Source: Rachicladosporium sp. CCFEE 5018
Lineage: Eukaryota; Ascomycota; Dothideomycetes; Cladosporiales; Cladosporiaceae
Direction of reading: 5' to 3'
DNA length: 64,000 nt
Assembly (NCBI GenBank): GCA_002077045.2
Contig: KZ111151.1
Span: 961,620-1,025,619, forward strand
Shown here: positions 43,941-57,247 of the stretch, piece by piece
Numbering within the stretch: the stretch's first letter is position 1
Layout: each line of letters begins with the position of its first letter
Notes under the pieces: generated by a model
Database searches by the model: none
What the model was told of the DNA's origin: nothing
The model's input: only the letters and a program-made list of their open reading frames with translations
Program-made: the position numbers and the translations under genes

Positions 43941-44168
43941 GGTCTTGTGGGCCCATTATCCCATTCCCTGTCGCTTTCCAGCATGAAGCCGCTTCTTGCA
44001 GCGCTGCACGGGCGGAAGGGTTGGATTGCTACACCAGCGAGGGAGAGTCGGTCATCTTGTATGATAGATCGTTTATTGCTCACGAAGACTGGCAAAGATA
44101 CCCTACAATACCAATGAATCAAAGCAGAAGCGTACGTTGACTTTGACATTTCACTACACACATACGTC

Positions 44169-45728
44169 TCACCCTTCATCCTTATCCATATTCCCCCTCT
44201 TCCCTCGTCCACCACTAATCCCCTTCCCTCGATCCCCGCCCTTGCCTCCTTTCCGCTTTTCGTGGAAGGCTTTCATCTCGCCCACAGCCACGCGCTGCGC
44301 TTCGCCTACCCGTTCAGCAAACACCATGACTTCTTCCCTCTCTACGCGCCACTCTTCTAGCTTCTTTCCGAGAGCTTTCTCGATCCGCTGGAAGACTTCA
44401 ACGTCGTATTGCGTTACGATACTGATCGCCACGCCGCTCTTGCCGGCTCGTGCTGTGCGGCCAACGCGGTGGACGTAAGTCTTCGAGTCGGGTGGGAGGT
44501 CGTAGTTCAGCACTAAGTCTACTGATGGGATATCCAGACCCCTAGCAGCGACATCCGTGGCTACCAGAATATCCCGCGAGTGGGAGCGAAATTTCGCGAG
44601 CGCGCCCAGTCGGGAGGATTGCGAGAGTTGGCCATGCAGCGGGATAGCGCTCAAACCCAGCGAGCGCAGGAGGTAAGACAGCCGCTGTGTCTCGTTCACA
44701 GTCCGCGTGAAGAGGATGCAGGTCTGACCTGTGAATGTGTGGAGCAGCGAGAGGAGGTAGATGTCCTTATGCTTGTGCGGAATAAAGAGGTAGTGCTGCA
44801 GCAGGTTCTTAACCGTTTGGTAGGAGGACGTCGAGATATTCACCCGCACTGGGGACCGGAGCGCTGCGCGCGTGAGGTTATCGAGTTTGCTGTTCATTGT
44901 TGCGGAGAAGAGGAGGGTTTGCCGCGTGAAGGGGAGAGTTTGAAGGATTTTCTCGAGGATTGGGCCGAAGTCTAGGTCTAGGAGGCGGTCGGCTTCGTCC
45001 ATTACGAGGTACTTGAGCGCTCGTAGGGAGAAGCCTTTGGTGTTCTCCAAGTGGTCCAGTAGCCGGCCTGGCGTGGCGACGATGATATGCGGGCGTTTGC
45101 CGAGCGCTATGGCTTGAGGGACCATATCCATACCGCCTACCAGCACGGCGCACTTGACGTTTATGAGGGAGCCGAGGGCTTCGAATTGCTGCGAGATTTG
45201 GTAGGCGAGTTCGCGTGTGGGAGCCATAACGAGGCCGAACATCGGTTGGGGGTTGTTCAACAGGGCTTGCAGGATTGGGAGGGCGAAGGCGGCGGTTTTG
45301 CCGGAGCCGGTCTCGGCTAAGCCGATGATGTCTTTGCCTGAGAGGGCGAGGGGGATAGACTCAGATTGGATCGCAGTTGGTGCAGTGTAGCCCAGAGCTA
45401 CGCAGGCTTCGCAGAGGGAGTCCGTTACGCCTAGGTCGGCGAACGATTTGGTAGGTGCATCGTCCGTGGTAGTAGCCTCTGCATCGTTGTTTATTGTCCC
45501 TTGGTCCTCCGGCCCATCTACATTGCCGTCATCGGCCTCCTCTTCAGCCTCGTCTTCACTCTCGTCGACGGGCTCTGGTCGCACGGTCTTCGACACTTTG
45601 GCAGGCTTCTCCAATGCTAACAGCGCCGGCGCATCTTGCTTCACTGCTCCTGTCTGTCTTGCTGTCTTCTCGGATGTGATGGGGGCAACCACCTCATTAG
45701 ACAGCTTCCGCTTTTTGAATGCCGGCAT
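44169..45728 (-). CDS. ATP-dependent rRNA helicase RRP3 (copy 2)
   Basis: Identical to 11024-12583; 519 aa DEAD-box helicase for 18S rRNA maturation with AETGSGKT, DEAD, SAT and HRVGRTARAG motifs. Shares its promoter with the divergent SSF1. Confidence 0.95.
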   Translation of the reverse strand: MPAFKKRKLSNEVVAPITSEKTARQTGAVKQDAPALLALEKPAKVSKTVRPEPVDESEDEAEEEADDGNVDGPEDQGTINNDAEATTTDDAPTKSFADLGVTDSLCEACVALGYTAPTAIQSESIPLALSGKDIIGLAETGSGKTAAFALPILQALLNNPQPMFGLVMAPTRELAYQISQQFEALGSLINVKCAVLVGGMDMVPQAIALGKRPHIIVATPGRLLDHLENTKGFSLRALKYLVMDEADRLLDLDFGPILEKILQTLPFTRQTLLFSATMNSKLDNLTRAALRSPVRVNISTSSYQTVKNLLQHYLFIPHKHKDIYLLSLLHTFTGQTCILFTRTVNETQRLSYLLRSLGLSAIPLHGQLSQSSRLGALAKFRSHSRDILVATDVAARGLDIPSVDLVLNYDLPPDSKTYVHRVGRTARAGKSGVAISIVTQYDVEVFQRIEKALGKKLEEWRVEREEVMVFAERVGEAQRVAVGEMKAFHEKRKGGKGGDRGKGISGGRGKRGNMDKDEG

Positions 45729-45946
45729 TGTGATATGCGATGCGAACGGGCAATTATTCGCAGCCTACCAACGACATCGTCAAGAAAATCTACAGTGGAG
45801 CCGGTCGATTATGCGGGCTAATCTAAGCTTATCTGATCTGCGGAGGCGGATCTAACCCTACTGCTTCGAAGCTCTGCGACTTCAAAATTTCTGGGATCCG
45901 ACGAGAGCAGTCCATCCCACCTGTGTCCCCAGATCGAATATTCAAG
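45729..45946. promoter_or_regulatory. Shared promoter of RRP3 and SSF1 (copy 2)
   Basis: Identical to 12584-12801, with the telo-box AACCCTA at 45854-45860, the aaaattt tract at 45884-45890 and the PAC-like gcgatgcg at 45737-45744. The regulatory role is inferred. Confidence 0.5.
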
Positions 45947-47311
45947 ATGGCCAAAAAACGAGTCAAGAAGCGCACACATCTCGCGGTCGGCGGACGACAA
46001 CCTCTTCCCGGCAATGTTCCGTCGAAACCCGGCGAACGGACGCCAAAGTCGATGGTCATCCGCATTGGCGCATCAGATGTAGGACCTTCGATATCGCAGC
46101 TAGTCCACGATGTACGATCGATGATGGAGCCTGCCACAGCCACGAGACTCAAGGAGCGAAGAAGCAACAAGCTTCGCGACTACACTACCATGGCTGGACC
46201 CTTGGGCGTGTCACACCTGCTCCTGTTCAGCCGAAGCGAGACGGGCAATGTGCAGATGCGACTAGCCGTGACACCTCGAGGACCGACGCTTTGCTTCAGG
46301 GTAGAGAAATACAGCCTGTGCAAGGATATCTACAAGAGCATGAAGCGGCCCAAGAGTGGGGGCAACGAGTATCTATCGTCACCCCTGCTGGTCATGAATA
46401 ACTTCAGTACGCCCGCCGCGAAAGCAGAAGATGATACTGCAAAATCTAGCAAGAATGTTCCCAAGCATCTCGAGTCTCTCACGACGACAATCTTTCAGTC
46501 CCTCTTCCCTCCCATCAACCCGGCTGCTACTCCCCTTCGATCGATCAAGCGCACATTACTTCTCGACCGTGTCTCCACACCCTCAGACGCTGAGAATCCT
46601 AGCTATGTCCTCAACTTACGACACTACGCGATCGAGACTCGGACAGCCAAGTCGGTACCCAAAGCACTTCGGAAGCTGGATGCAGCTGAGCGCATCGTTC
46701 ACGCGAACGAAAAGCGAAAACGAAGCGGTCTGCCAAACCTAGGCAAGCTGGAAGATGTGACAGACTACCTACTCGACCCACACGCAGCGGACGGCTTCAC
46801 CAGTGGGTCCGAGTCTGAGCCAGAAACAGATGCCGAAGTCGAAGTGCTCGCAGAAGAGACCAAGAAGGTCCAATCCCGCGCCCAGCTCAAGAAAACCCGC
46901 GAAGCCGCCCCGACAGACCGTCGAGACCCAGCCACAAAGCACGTCCAACGGAAAGGCATCAAAATGCACGAGCTCGGTCCTCGCATGCGCCTGCGTCTCA
47001 CCAAGGTGGAAGAAGGGCTTTGCGCAGGGAAAGTAATGTGGCACGAGTACATCCACAAGAGCAAGGAGGAGCTGAAGCAGATGGATGCTGTGCATGCCAA
47101 GCGGAGACAGGAGAAGGAAATGAGGAAGGCGGAGCAGAAGGCTAATGTTGAGAAGAAGAGAAAGGAGCGCAAGGCACGAGGGGAGCCTGAGCCAGAAGAG
47201 GGAGAGGATGGGGAGGATCTTGTTGATGAGGATGGGGAGCAGTTGTGGGAGGATGATGGGTATGATGGGCCTGAAGAGGAGGAAGACGATGAGGACGGTA
47301 TGGAGGAGTGA
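45947..47311 (+). CDS. Ribosome biogenesis protein SSF1 (copy 2)
   Basis: Identical to 12802-14166; 454 aa Brix-domain protein of the early 60S pre-ribosome, with the conserved HELGPRMRLRLTKVEEGLC block and an acidic C-terminal tail. Confidence 0.94.
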   Translation: MAKKRVKKRTHLAVGGRQPLPGNVPSKPGERTPKSMVIRIGASDVGPSISQLVHDVRSMMEPATATRLKERRSNKLRDYTTMAGPLGVSHLLLFSRSETGNVQMRLAVTPRGPTLCFRVEKYSLCKDIYKSMKRPKSGGNEYLSSPLLVMNNFSTPAAKAEDDTAKSSKNVPKHLESLTTTIFQSLFPPINPAATPLRSIKRTLLLDRVSTPSDAENPSYVLNLRHYAIETRTAKSVPKALRKLDAAERIVHANEKRKRSGLPNLGKLEDVTDYLLDPHAADGFTSGSESEPETDAEVEVLAEETKKVQSRAQLKKTREAAPTDRRDPATKHVQRKGIKMHELGPRMRLRLTKVEEGLCAGKVMWHEYIHKSKEELKQMDAVHAKRRQEKEMRKAEQKANVEKKRKERKARGEPEPEEGEDGEDLVDEDGEQLWEDDGYDGPEEEEDDEDGMEE

Positions 47312-48317
47312 GCAGCCTGGTCGTGCGATAACCGCGTGTGCGAAGCTAGCACGGCGACCACAGCACGATGATCTGCACGGTCCCCTGTTGTTGCATAGAA
47401 TCCGGCCCCCGCTTCATGGCATACCACACACCGGCGGCAGTGTTCCAACGCGAGAGGTACGAGTCTGGCTGGTCTGCACATGGGTCAAGGCCATCTTTCT
47501 ACGAAGGTAGGGAACACCTCGTTGAATGAGCCGTCGAACGATCAATAAATGCCTTGTCCGATGTCGGAGGCAGAATCGACGCCTTCTAGCGCGAAATCCA
47601 CACATGCCACTCACGGGGCTTCCAATGGAGTTGATCAAGCGCTATCACGTGGATAGTGGTTCCCCTCGTCCGCCGACGCTCGGTGCATGATCGAGGAGGT
47701 CAGCGCGGTACGAGGTGTGGTCAGTGAGGCAACGACGTGACAGAGACGATCATGTCGACTGTGTCCCGGATGGGGGCGATGGCTTCACTTGAGATTGAAG
47801 CCAATGCCATGGCGGAGGCATACAGCAGATATACATAGACATGCCATGTAAAGTACCTCAGCCGTCGTTTTTCTTCTCCATCCCATGCTGTGCCGGTGCA
47901 GTGTAGTCAGTCGCTTCAACCTGCAGACCCAACCCGATAGGAGCTGCAGTGGTTCTCACTTCTGTCTTCATTATACTCGCAATCAAAGCTCACACTGATC
48001 CCCACATACCTCCAGACATATATTTGAAAGAGTCCCCTGCTCCGAAGTCTCGCCTGTCAAAAGTGAAGTGAAGTGGGGTGCAGCGCAACAAGGTTTGCCA
48101 CACGTCAGCTCGTAAGGTACCTTCCACGCGCTATCAATCAATCACATGCACCACCAGATCTTCTTCGATAAAAGTAGCGACAAAGGCCACAATACATATC
48201 AGATCCGCGTCTTCAGATAAGTACAGCAAACGTCGCACCTCCTCCACTTCTTCTAAGCACAACATCAACTTCAATCAATCACCAACATCACAACCCATCA
48301 ACTTCCATCAAACCACC

Positions 48318-48777
48318 ATGTCTTCCGCCACTGCTGCTGTTCCATCCACCTGCTGCGGTCGCGAGGGCGGCTGTATCTGTGCTAAGGAGGCGAAGTGCTC
48401 GTGCGGGAAGCAGGCGGCGATGCATTGTAATTGCGAGAAGGCGCAGACGGAGAATGTGACTGAGGGGGCGAGGTGCTCGTGCAGTGAGTATAACATCATC
48501 GATGCCTTAAGGCTGGATATGTATGGTGATTGTTACTGATGCTCTACTAGATCAACGCCCAGCTGGCGAGTGCACTTGCAGCCGCTCGAACAAGGAGAAC
48601 ACGAAGGTTGATGGGGAGACTTGCGCTTGTGGGAAGCGGTCGAGTGGTGAGTAATCTGGCGGACTTGATGGGATGAGGGAGCATGGGCTAATGATGGCGA
48701 CAGACTCGTGCAATTGCTCTGGCACTGCGGCTGGAAGCTCTGAGCTCGAGACGGACTTTACTACGAAGGCAGCCTAG
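48318..48777 (+). CDS. Cysteine-rich CxC metallothionein-like protein (copy 2)
   Basis: Identical to 15173-15632. Exons 48318-48483, 48551-48646 and 48704-48777 give 111 aa with 16 Cys in one CC and seven CxC motifs. If the duplication is real, the dose of this putative metal-binding protein would double. Confidence 0.85.
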
Positions 48778-49357
48778 ATGCTGAAGCGTGGGACGGGTGA
48801 CGATGGGCTATACGAAATCCCTTGGGGTTGGCGTTTGGAGACTGAATGATGAGGGCTAGTTGCGAGCCAACAGCGGAGGGATGGACTCCCAACTATAGCT
48901 CAGGCAGTCTGTATCAATGAACATCATATTGTAAACGATTCTATGGTACCAGTGTGAGTGTATCATGGTCGTCGTGATGAAAGTGCAAGCGATGTAGCAC
49001 GCTCGAGCACTTGAACACCGCATCGGACGCTCGGGCTTCAGACCTGGCTTGGTAATGAGACGATCAATGGGTATTGCAACGCTGCACTCTCAAGGTCCTT
49101 TCTGCTGTCATATATACACAAGCACTCGATTCAGATCACAGGAGGTTTTGATCGTGTCTCATCCAGACCTCACCGTTGGACCCCTCCACCCCCGCTACTT
49201 CCACAGTCCCCTCCAACATTGACAATCTGCCACAACCCCAATCACCACCAACGCCTGGACCGAGCATTGCCCCACACATACCTCCCTTGAGCGACCTACT
49301 GGACCATTTCACAGCTGGGCAACCAGCACCACCAGCCGCGCTGGCTGACCCATCGTC

Positions 49358-52251
49358 ATGGCGCAAGTCGCAGCCGCAATGTTCAACCGGGGCATGGGCA
49401 GCTCCGGCAAAGAGAACACCATGCGCGGCCTCGTCTCCTTCATAGCCGACCTGCGCAACGCCCGCGCCCGCGAGCTCGAAGAAAAGCGCATCAACAAAGA
49501 GCTCGCCAACATCCGGCAGAAATTCAAAGGCGGCAACCTCTCCGGCTACGACAAGAAAAAGTACGTCTGCAAGCTGCTCTACATCTACATCCTAGGCTGG
49601 AACGTCGACTTCGGGCACTTGGAAGCGGTGAATTTGATCAGCGCGAATAAGTACTCGGAAAAGCAGATAGGGTATTTGGCTGTTACGTTGTTTCTGCATG
49701 AGAGCCATGAGTTGCTGCATTTGGTTGTTAATAGTATACGGAAGGATTTGGCGGATCATAATGAGTTGAACAACTGTTTGGCGTTGCATGCTATTGCGAA
49801 TGTGGGGAGTAAGGAGATGGCGGAGGCGTTGTGCTCAGATGTGCATAGGCTGTTGATCAGTCCGACGTCGAAGCCTTTTGTCAATAAGAAGGCGGCGTTG
49901 ACAATGTTGAGGCTGTACAGGAAGGTGCCGAGCATTGTGCAGCCGGAGTGGGCGGAGCGGATCATTGCGATCATGGACGATCCGGACATGGGTGTGGCGC
50001 TGTCGGTGACTTCGTTGATCATGGCGTTGTCGCAAGACGATCCGGAGACGTTCAAGGGAGCGTATGTGAAGGCTGCGCAGAGACTAAGGAAGATTGTGAT
50101 TGACCAGGAGTACGCAGGGGACTACGTCTACTACAAGGTCCCTTGTCCGTGGCTACAATGTAAGCTGCTACGACTGATGCAGTACTTCAATCCGTCCGAA
50201 GACACACACGTCCGAGATCTGATGCGAGAGTCGCTGCAACGAATACTGGACAACGCAATGGAGATGCCGAAGAACGTGCAGCAGAATAACGCTCAGAATG
50301 CAGTGCTCTTCGAGGCCATCAACCTCATCATACATCTGGACACGGAGCGAGACCTGATGGTGCAGATTTCGTCGAAGTTGGGTAAATTCATTGGGTCGAG
50401 GGAGACAAACGTGCGGTATCTAGGACTCGAGGCAATGACACATCTTGCTGTGAGAACGGAGACACTGGATCCGATCAAGAAGCACCAGGACCTCATTATC
50501 GGCTCATTGAAAGACCGCGACATCACAGTACGGCGGCAAGGTCTCGATCTGCTTTACAGTATGTGCGACTCGACAAACTCGCAGAAAATCGTACATGAGC
50601 TGCTGAAATACCTACAAACGGCAGACTACGCCATACGAGAAGAGATGGTACTGAAGATCGCTATTTTGACTGAGAAGTATGCTACTGACGTGAAGTGGTA
50701 TGTCGACATCTCGATGCGACTCATCGCAATGGCGGGCGATCATGTGAGTGATGAGGTCTGGCAACGAGTCATTCAGATCGTGACCAACAACGAAGAGCTG
50801 CAGATCTACGCTGCGCAGAACATACTGCAGTACTGCAAGGCCGAGCACTGCCACGAAACGCTGGTCAAGATCGGCAGCTACATACTCGGCGAATTCGGCC
50901 ATCTCATCGCAGATCACAAGGGCTGCAGTCCCATCGAGCAATACATGGCATTGCAAAATAAATTCAACGCATGCTCTCCCACGACGCGAGCGATGATCTT
51001 GTCGGCGTTCGTCAAGTTTGTCAACTTGTTTCCAGAGATCAAGCCGCAGCTCTTGACTACATTCCGAACCTACAGCCATACGCTGGACTCGGAGCTGCAG
51101 CAAAGAGCTTGCGAGTACCTCGCTTTAGCGACGATGCCGACTGACGATCTCCTACGGACAGTCTGTGATGAGATGCCTGCCTTTCCCGAGCGGGCTTCGG
51201 CGTTGTTGTCACGACTGGACAAGAGGTCTGGCATGGCTGGCAAAGAGAGTGGACCTTCGCTGGGTCGCACGGGGACGCTAAAGCGCAATTTCTCAAGCAG
51301 CTTGACTGCTCACGTGAACGGCGCAATGACCGGGGCACCTGTCACGAACGGGTTAAATGGCACTCACACATCATCTGCCGCAGTCAAACCGCCTGCAGAT
51401 GAGCTACTTGGTCTCGACTTCGCGAGCAGTAGTGCGCCTAACCTCGCCTCCGCCTCACATCTCTCGCCAGATTGGGAGCCAGGCTATAACCGACTGCTGC
51501 TCCAGCCCGAAGGCGTCCTCTACGAAGATGTCCAACTCCAAGTCGGTCTTCGTTCGGAATACCGCAGCGAAGTCGGATGCCTGATCCTCTACTTCGCCAA
51601 CAAATCCTCTGCCCCAATACAGTCCTTCACCACAACCCTCGATAATCGCTCCTCCGAAACTCTCAAAGCAGATATCAAAGGCCTCCCCGACACAACAGTG
51701 CAACCTGGCTCCCAAACAAGCCAGATGATCATGTTCGAAGCAAAAGCCATCTTCGCCCACCCGCCTACGATACGAATATCCTACATCGCCGGCTCGCTGC
51801 AAGCTCTCACCCTGCAGCTCCCCTTAGTGCCGCATAAGTACATGGAAGGCGCCGTGCTCTCCTCGGACGACTTCTTCAAGCGCTGGAAACAGATTGGCGG
51901 CGCACCGAGGGAGGCGCAGAAGATCTTCAAGGCGTTTGATGTTAGTGGTAGCGCTACGAGGAAGTTGTTGCAAGGTTTCAAGTGGGGGATTTTGGATGGC
52001 GTGGATCCCAATCCGAGAAATTTCGTTGGAGCGACGGTGCTGCATACTACGGGCGGGAAGTTTGGGTGTTTGTTGAGACTGGAACCTAACGCTGACAATG
52101 GGGTAAGTCCATGCAATGCCTACGACGTGGAACCTAAACTGACTGATCATTGTAGATGTACCGCCTTACAATCCGAGCGACGGACGAGTCAGTACCGCCT
52201 GTGTTGATGAAGCTGATGGAGGAGCGGCTCGGTCAGCCTTATCCGACATGA
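49358..52251 (+). CDS. AP-2 complex subunit alpha (copy 2)
   Basis: Identical to 16213-19106. Exons 49358-52102 and 52156-52251 give 946 aa: adaptin trunk, hinge and appendage of the endocytic clathrin adaptor. Confidence 0.96.
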
Positions 52252-52687
52252 GCGCAATCGGTCCGGTATGGTATGGCATGGTGTATAGTGGCAGAACGTC
52301 CGCGTACTTCCAAGTGTATCAGCGGTGACTGCAGGGCGCCGACCCGGACTATGCGTGGCTATGATACCCCTGTACAGATGCAACGTCCTTACGAATCTCA
52401 AACACGATCTCATGATACTGGACAGTTTCAATTGTCACCTCTGCCGTGCATAGTGCCTTGTATATAGTCAATAACTGCAATGTCAACAAATATGCAACAT
52501 TCGCTGCTGGAAGTCGCTCCGCAGGACCGCAGTAACGTTGCCTGCCACGCCGAGGCGCTGTCACCTCATCGTGTCTCTCAACGTCTTTCCATCAGCAATG
52601 GTCATAACAACAACCATAATGGCGTGAACTCTCTAGTCATCAGTCTCGACCATCCGTCACGCATGTTAGAAGCCCAATAATCGAATT

Positions 52688-53120
52688 ATGGGTCTCTTCT
52701 CAATCCTCCCCGAAAGCCTCGTCACCATCGAAACATGGATCATCCGTGCCTTCGTACGACCTCATCAACCCAGAACATCATTTCATATATCGGGTCAACG
52801 TTCTAACACCCTCACAGCTTCTCCTTGCGCTCCTCATTGGTGGTCCCTGGCTTCTTGTGCTTCTCTACGACCTGCTACTCTACTCCTGGCGCGCGGCAAC
52901 TTACGAGTTCCCCTACATTGGCGGTCGTGCAAAAGGCCGCCAGCGACCACGCGCTCCGAGTCTAAAGGAGCGACCCAATGGGATTAAACGGCGGTTTAGT
53001 CTCGCTACTAAGCCGAAGTCGGTTGACTTGGGGCATGCGGGTGCTACTACGTCGGCGCAGGTGAAGCGGCGATCTACGGGATCCATGGGCAGAGGTGCCT
53101 GGGATGGAGTGGAGGAGTGA
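52688..53120 (+). CDS. Small membrane protein, hypothetical (copy 2)
   Basis: Identical to 19543-19975. Exons 52688-52753 and 52818-53120 give 122 aa with one strong transmembrane segment and a basic tail. Confidence 0.6.
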
Positions 53121-53903
53121 GCGCGGACTCGGGGTCGGGCGAGTATGCTGATATGATTAGGCGTGAGTGGTGTACTACTCGGCATCGGCACGTCCAGGAT
53201 GCGTGATGGACTGGAATTGGGATCGCGCAGGCAAACTGGTGTGACAGGTTGCTGCACAGGCTGCTTCCCCGAGGCACGTAGCCGCAACCTGGGCCTCGAA
53301 TGACTGCTTCGAGCGATGGACCATGCTGATACCACGCGGTCATGGTGATCTTCTGGAACACTTGACACTCAGGTACACGCTGATTCCAGCATGCTGTGCT
53401 ACGGAAGTGCGACGTCCGGCATCGCTCGCTTGAGCGGATATACTTGACGAGTCCTTGTATGGCTTGCATTGATCGTCTACTAGAGAAGTGCTGCGATCTA
53501 TTCGAAAGCATTCATCCAACATCATTGCCCTTTGGCGATGCTATCACGCTCTCTAGACGTGCGCCCTATCACGGTATGATCGTTGGGTAGCATTTATCCC
53601 TCCGTGGTCGCAACACAGAATACAAGGCAATCTGCACTTCCAGATCTAGCGCACTCACGATGACGCTTGCGCCGCCTCGAATGCCTATATCGGAATCCGA
53701 GAAAGTGGTCCGCTTGGTAAAGTCGGACCTTCGTGACACTACTTTCGACCCGGCTTGTGGTGCCGCGGCTACACAGCGCGAACTAGGAACATTCTCTGAA
53801 TCGGCTCGCTCATACACGATGTCGCACAGGAAAGGCCTCATCTCAGCCTTCGCCACGAAAACGTCGCATAGATACCTCAGATACCTCGGAGAGACGCTTT
53901 GCA

Positions 53904-54580
53904 ATGGCGGACCCGGTCGCCACCTGCATCGACACCTCGAACATCACCACTATCATGCCCGGGCTGTCGCGACGCTACAGCGGCGAGCCGCGCTATATGG
54001 ACCCGACCATATACCGCTCAACGCTCCAACGCGTCGGATTGACCAATCACTCTCCCGCTGCGAATATGAGCGCCCGCACGCGGCCGATCTTAGTCGACCA
54101 CGACGATAGCGATTACCTCAGCCTAGCACGCCACGATCCTTACAGACACGTTGTGCAGTCTCCGCTTGATCGCTCAGTCTACGAAAATGCTTCGATCCTA
54201 TCAGATACCGATTACATCCGAGCGTAAGTACATCAAAATGGTTGATTTCCTGTCCTCCATGCACGAGCTTATTTTGTTACAGTCGTAATATCCAAGTCCA
54301 ACTCGCCAATGCGACGATCACCTCTATCACACCATTCGCTGAGCTTCACCCAAAGCTCACCCACCGTGGACACTACCCGATACACTTCAGGGAGCCCGTT
54401 CTTGTCGGCAAATTCATGGACATCGATGATCTGCGACTCGAGAGGATCCAACTCGAGTACGATATCCCAATTCTTGGGTTGAGGCACCTTCAGATTTGCG
54501 CCCTGATCGAGTATCTTGGGGCCGTCAGATTGGGCAGACTGCTGAGAAGCCCAAGACCGACAGCTTTGAGAAGACCATAG
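53904..54580 (+). CDS. Possible two-exon hypothetical protein (copy 2)
   Basis: Identical to 20759-21435. Exons 53904-54223 and 54283-54580 give 205 aa. It competes with an equally plausible antisense frame at 54269-54715. Confidence 0.38.
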
Positions 54581-54878
54581 TCTTGGGTAGCTGAGGCAAC
54601 GGACTGCGGTGATCTCATTCAGATGCGAGCGCCCTTGAGAGAAACATGTAGATGTATGTCGGAATGTCATCGGGAGGCTGAGTTGAGCGAGGGCAGCGGT
54701 TTGGCGGCAGCGCATCGATGCCCACGGCGCGCAGCTGGTCCATGGCTTTTATGCATGACGGCCGAATATCATCACTACGGGTCTCACGGTCACGGAGTAT
54801 ATCTCTAGCGGAGGGGCTGCATACATCCCAGGACCGTTCCGACTCCCTCTCTGTTCGACACATAGCGGGCGAGCACCC

Positions 54879-56080
54879 TCAGCTGCTCAGGAACTTCTTC
54901 ACCTTCTCGCCCCATACCACCCCCCGTTTGTACACTTCCATCCCGGCCACACTCCCCTTTCCCAGACCATCAATCGCCTCGGCCAAGACCTCTCCCAAGC
55001 CCTCATCCTTTACTTCCTGCAAAGTATAAAGGTAGGTCTTGAACGCAAACACTAGTGCTCCGGTCTCCGGCAGTCGATGCAAAGTCTGCCTCTCGCATCT
55101 CAGCCTACAGTCATCAATCACCACCTCATCTCTCAGCCGCTGCAGCTCAATTTCAGACTCCGCTTCCTCCGGACTAGACACATGCATATGGTTCCCCACA
55201 GTAGCAAACAGTACATCATTCGTCGTTACCTGCCAATTCGTCCGCTTTACACACCTGCCCTTCTCTAGTCTAGCGAAGAATCGATCCATGGACTTCTCCA
55301 ACTTGTCTTTGTAGCCCGGCACGGGACCATGAATGTCTGCCAAGGGTAGACCGAGTTTCGAGAATGTGGAGAAGCCGCTGGGAAAGCAAGTCGCGAACGC
55401 TTCCAGGTGATAGATGTCAGCGCCTTCAGGCGTCGTTCGAGGTAGGAGGATCAGGAAGTCGGTGTCCACGTTCGCTGTTAGGGCTGTCAAAGCGCCCATT
55501 CCAGAGCCTGATCGGAGAGGTAGGGTCTCGTTCGTGGCTTTGCTGTACAGACTACCGTCTCGGACTTCGTACATTGTTGGGAAGCGGGTGGGCAAGTAGG
55601 TCCCGAGCATCCAGCTGTAGAGTTCTCTCGCGGCGGGCGTGGCGATACGATTACAGGCTACTGTCTCTTGGGGATTCTGGGTCGTGATCTGCCGTCTCAG
55701 AGCTAAGCGGTCGAGGAACGTATTGTCAATTTCGATGAGTTCCGAAAGCGGCATGTTCTCCAAGGCTGCCGTCAGTTGTCAGCTCGCTGATTTCAGGCGA
55801 AAGATGTCAGCATGAGGGATTTACCCATTGTGAGGTAATACATCGGCTTGAATGGTCGGATCTTGACGGGTGGCGTGGATCTCCAATCGAAGTCTAGGAG
55901 TGGCACGATGACTGAGTAGGGATCGACGAGTGGGGCTTTCTCAGGTAGCGGCGTCTTGACATCTTGGCTGAATCCTCTGGAGAGACGAGCATGGGAGAAT
56001 GGAACGGGCAGAGTGCGTATCAGAAGGTATAGACAGCCTGCGAAAGCAGCGCATGCGAACGATGCCAACATGGATTCCAT
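54879..56080 (-). CDS. DUF3445 heme-dependent N-demethylase-like protein (copy 2)
   Basis: Identical to 21734-22935. Exons 56080-55825 and 55765-54879 give 380 aa with an N-terminal hydrophobic anchor and the full DUF3445 domain. Substrate unknown. Confidence 0.87.
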
Positions 56081-57247
56081 GATGCTTGCTCAAAGTCGAC
56101 AGGAACGTGAGGAGTGGAAATTGTCGGATGAGTAAAGCAACCAGACAAATGAGGAATCAAAACGTTGTGACCATACTTATCTTCGTGACATGCAGGCGAG
56201 GAACAGTCGCTATCTGATTGAGTCACATAGAGCATTGGAGTGGGATGGAGTGGAGTGGAGTTGATAGCTTCGGGTATAGCTTCCCTCCTCGGTCCTCGTG
56301 GTCCTTCACGACAGTCGCTGATCGAATCTTCGTGTGAATGAACCTGGTGTACGACCCAGCTACGAGAGACTGTTGCTTCACTACCACAGTATCGTTTCGA
56401 TTGCTTGGGTGTGCGCGGGTCTCGGTTGCTTGCACGCGAATAGGGTAGGGTCGTTCCTTCTCAAGAAGCGTACGAGACCGTGGTCAAAGAACGAAGTGAG
56501 GTCAAAGAGGAGTTATGTGACTTACCTGCTCTTTATCAAGTCGTATTGTGGGAATCACTCAAGACCGAACAGAAACCAATATTCGAAGACAACAGCCTCG
56601 CTCCACGAATTGGCAGGCGATGCAAAGGCAATCGTGGTTGAGCTTCCCAGGACACTGGGTGCCCGCGGGTGCCGCTCGCAGCTAGTCCAGTACGATCTTG
56701 ATGGCTACAGCACCAGCGTACTGACCAGCGGAGTCCCTCTTTCGGTGTGGTGGATTCCAGGTCACTCTGCAGAACGAGCAGCCAGCCAGTTCCGAATCTC
56801 AGTGATAAGCGGCCACGGTTCTGACGAGTAGGCGCCGCTGCATAATGGCCATGAAGTAACATTCTCTTCTATGAGTTTCTACGACCATGAGGAGATCAAA
56901 GAGTAAGCCACACACGTGACAATAATAACAACAACATCCGGTAGCGCGATCGACAACTCCCCAGCCCCTTCCCTTCCCGTCTCCACACAATCTGGCGTCA
57001 GCGTCAGAGCGCCAGAGCTTCCCTGCCCTGCGCGACCTCGCAACATCACCTTGCGCTTTGCCAACTCCCTTTTCCCCTTGCATCCACAACACAGCAACTT
57101 CACACCATTGCCACGTACATATACCGCATCTCCTTCAGTACGCGACTGTTATAGCTTCATCAAATTCATTGCGCCGAATTCGCGCACTTCCAATCGCATC
57201 GTCGACGCCAAGACTCCAGAAGGCCAATCACGAAAGCTATAGACAGG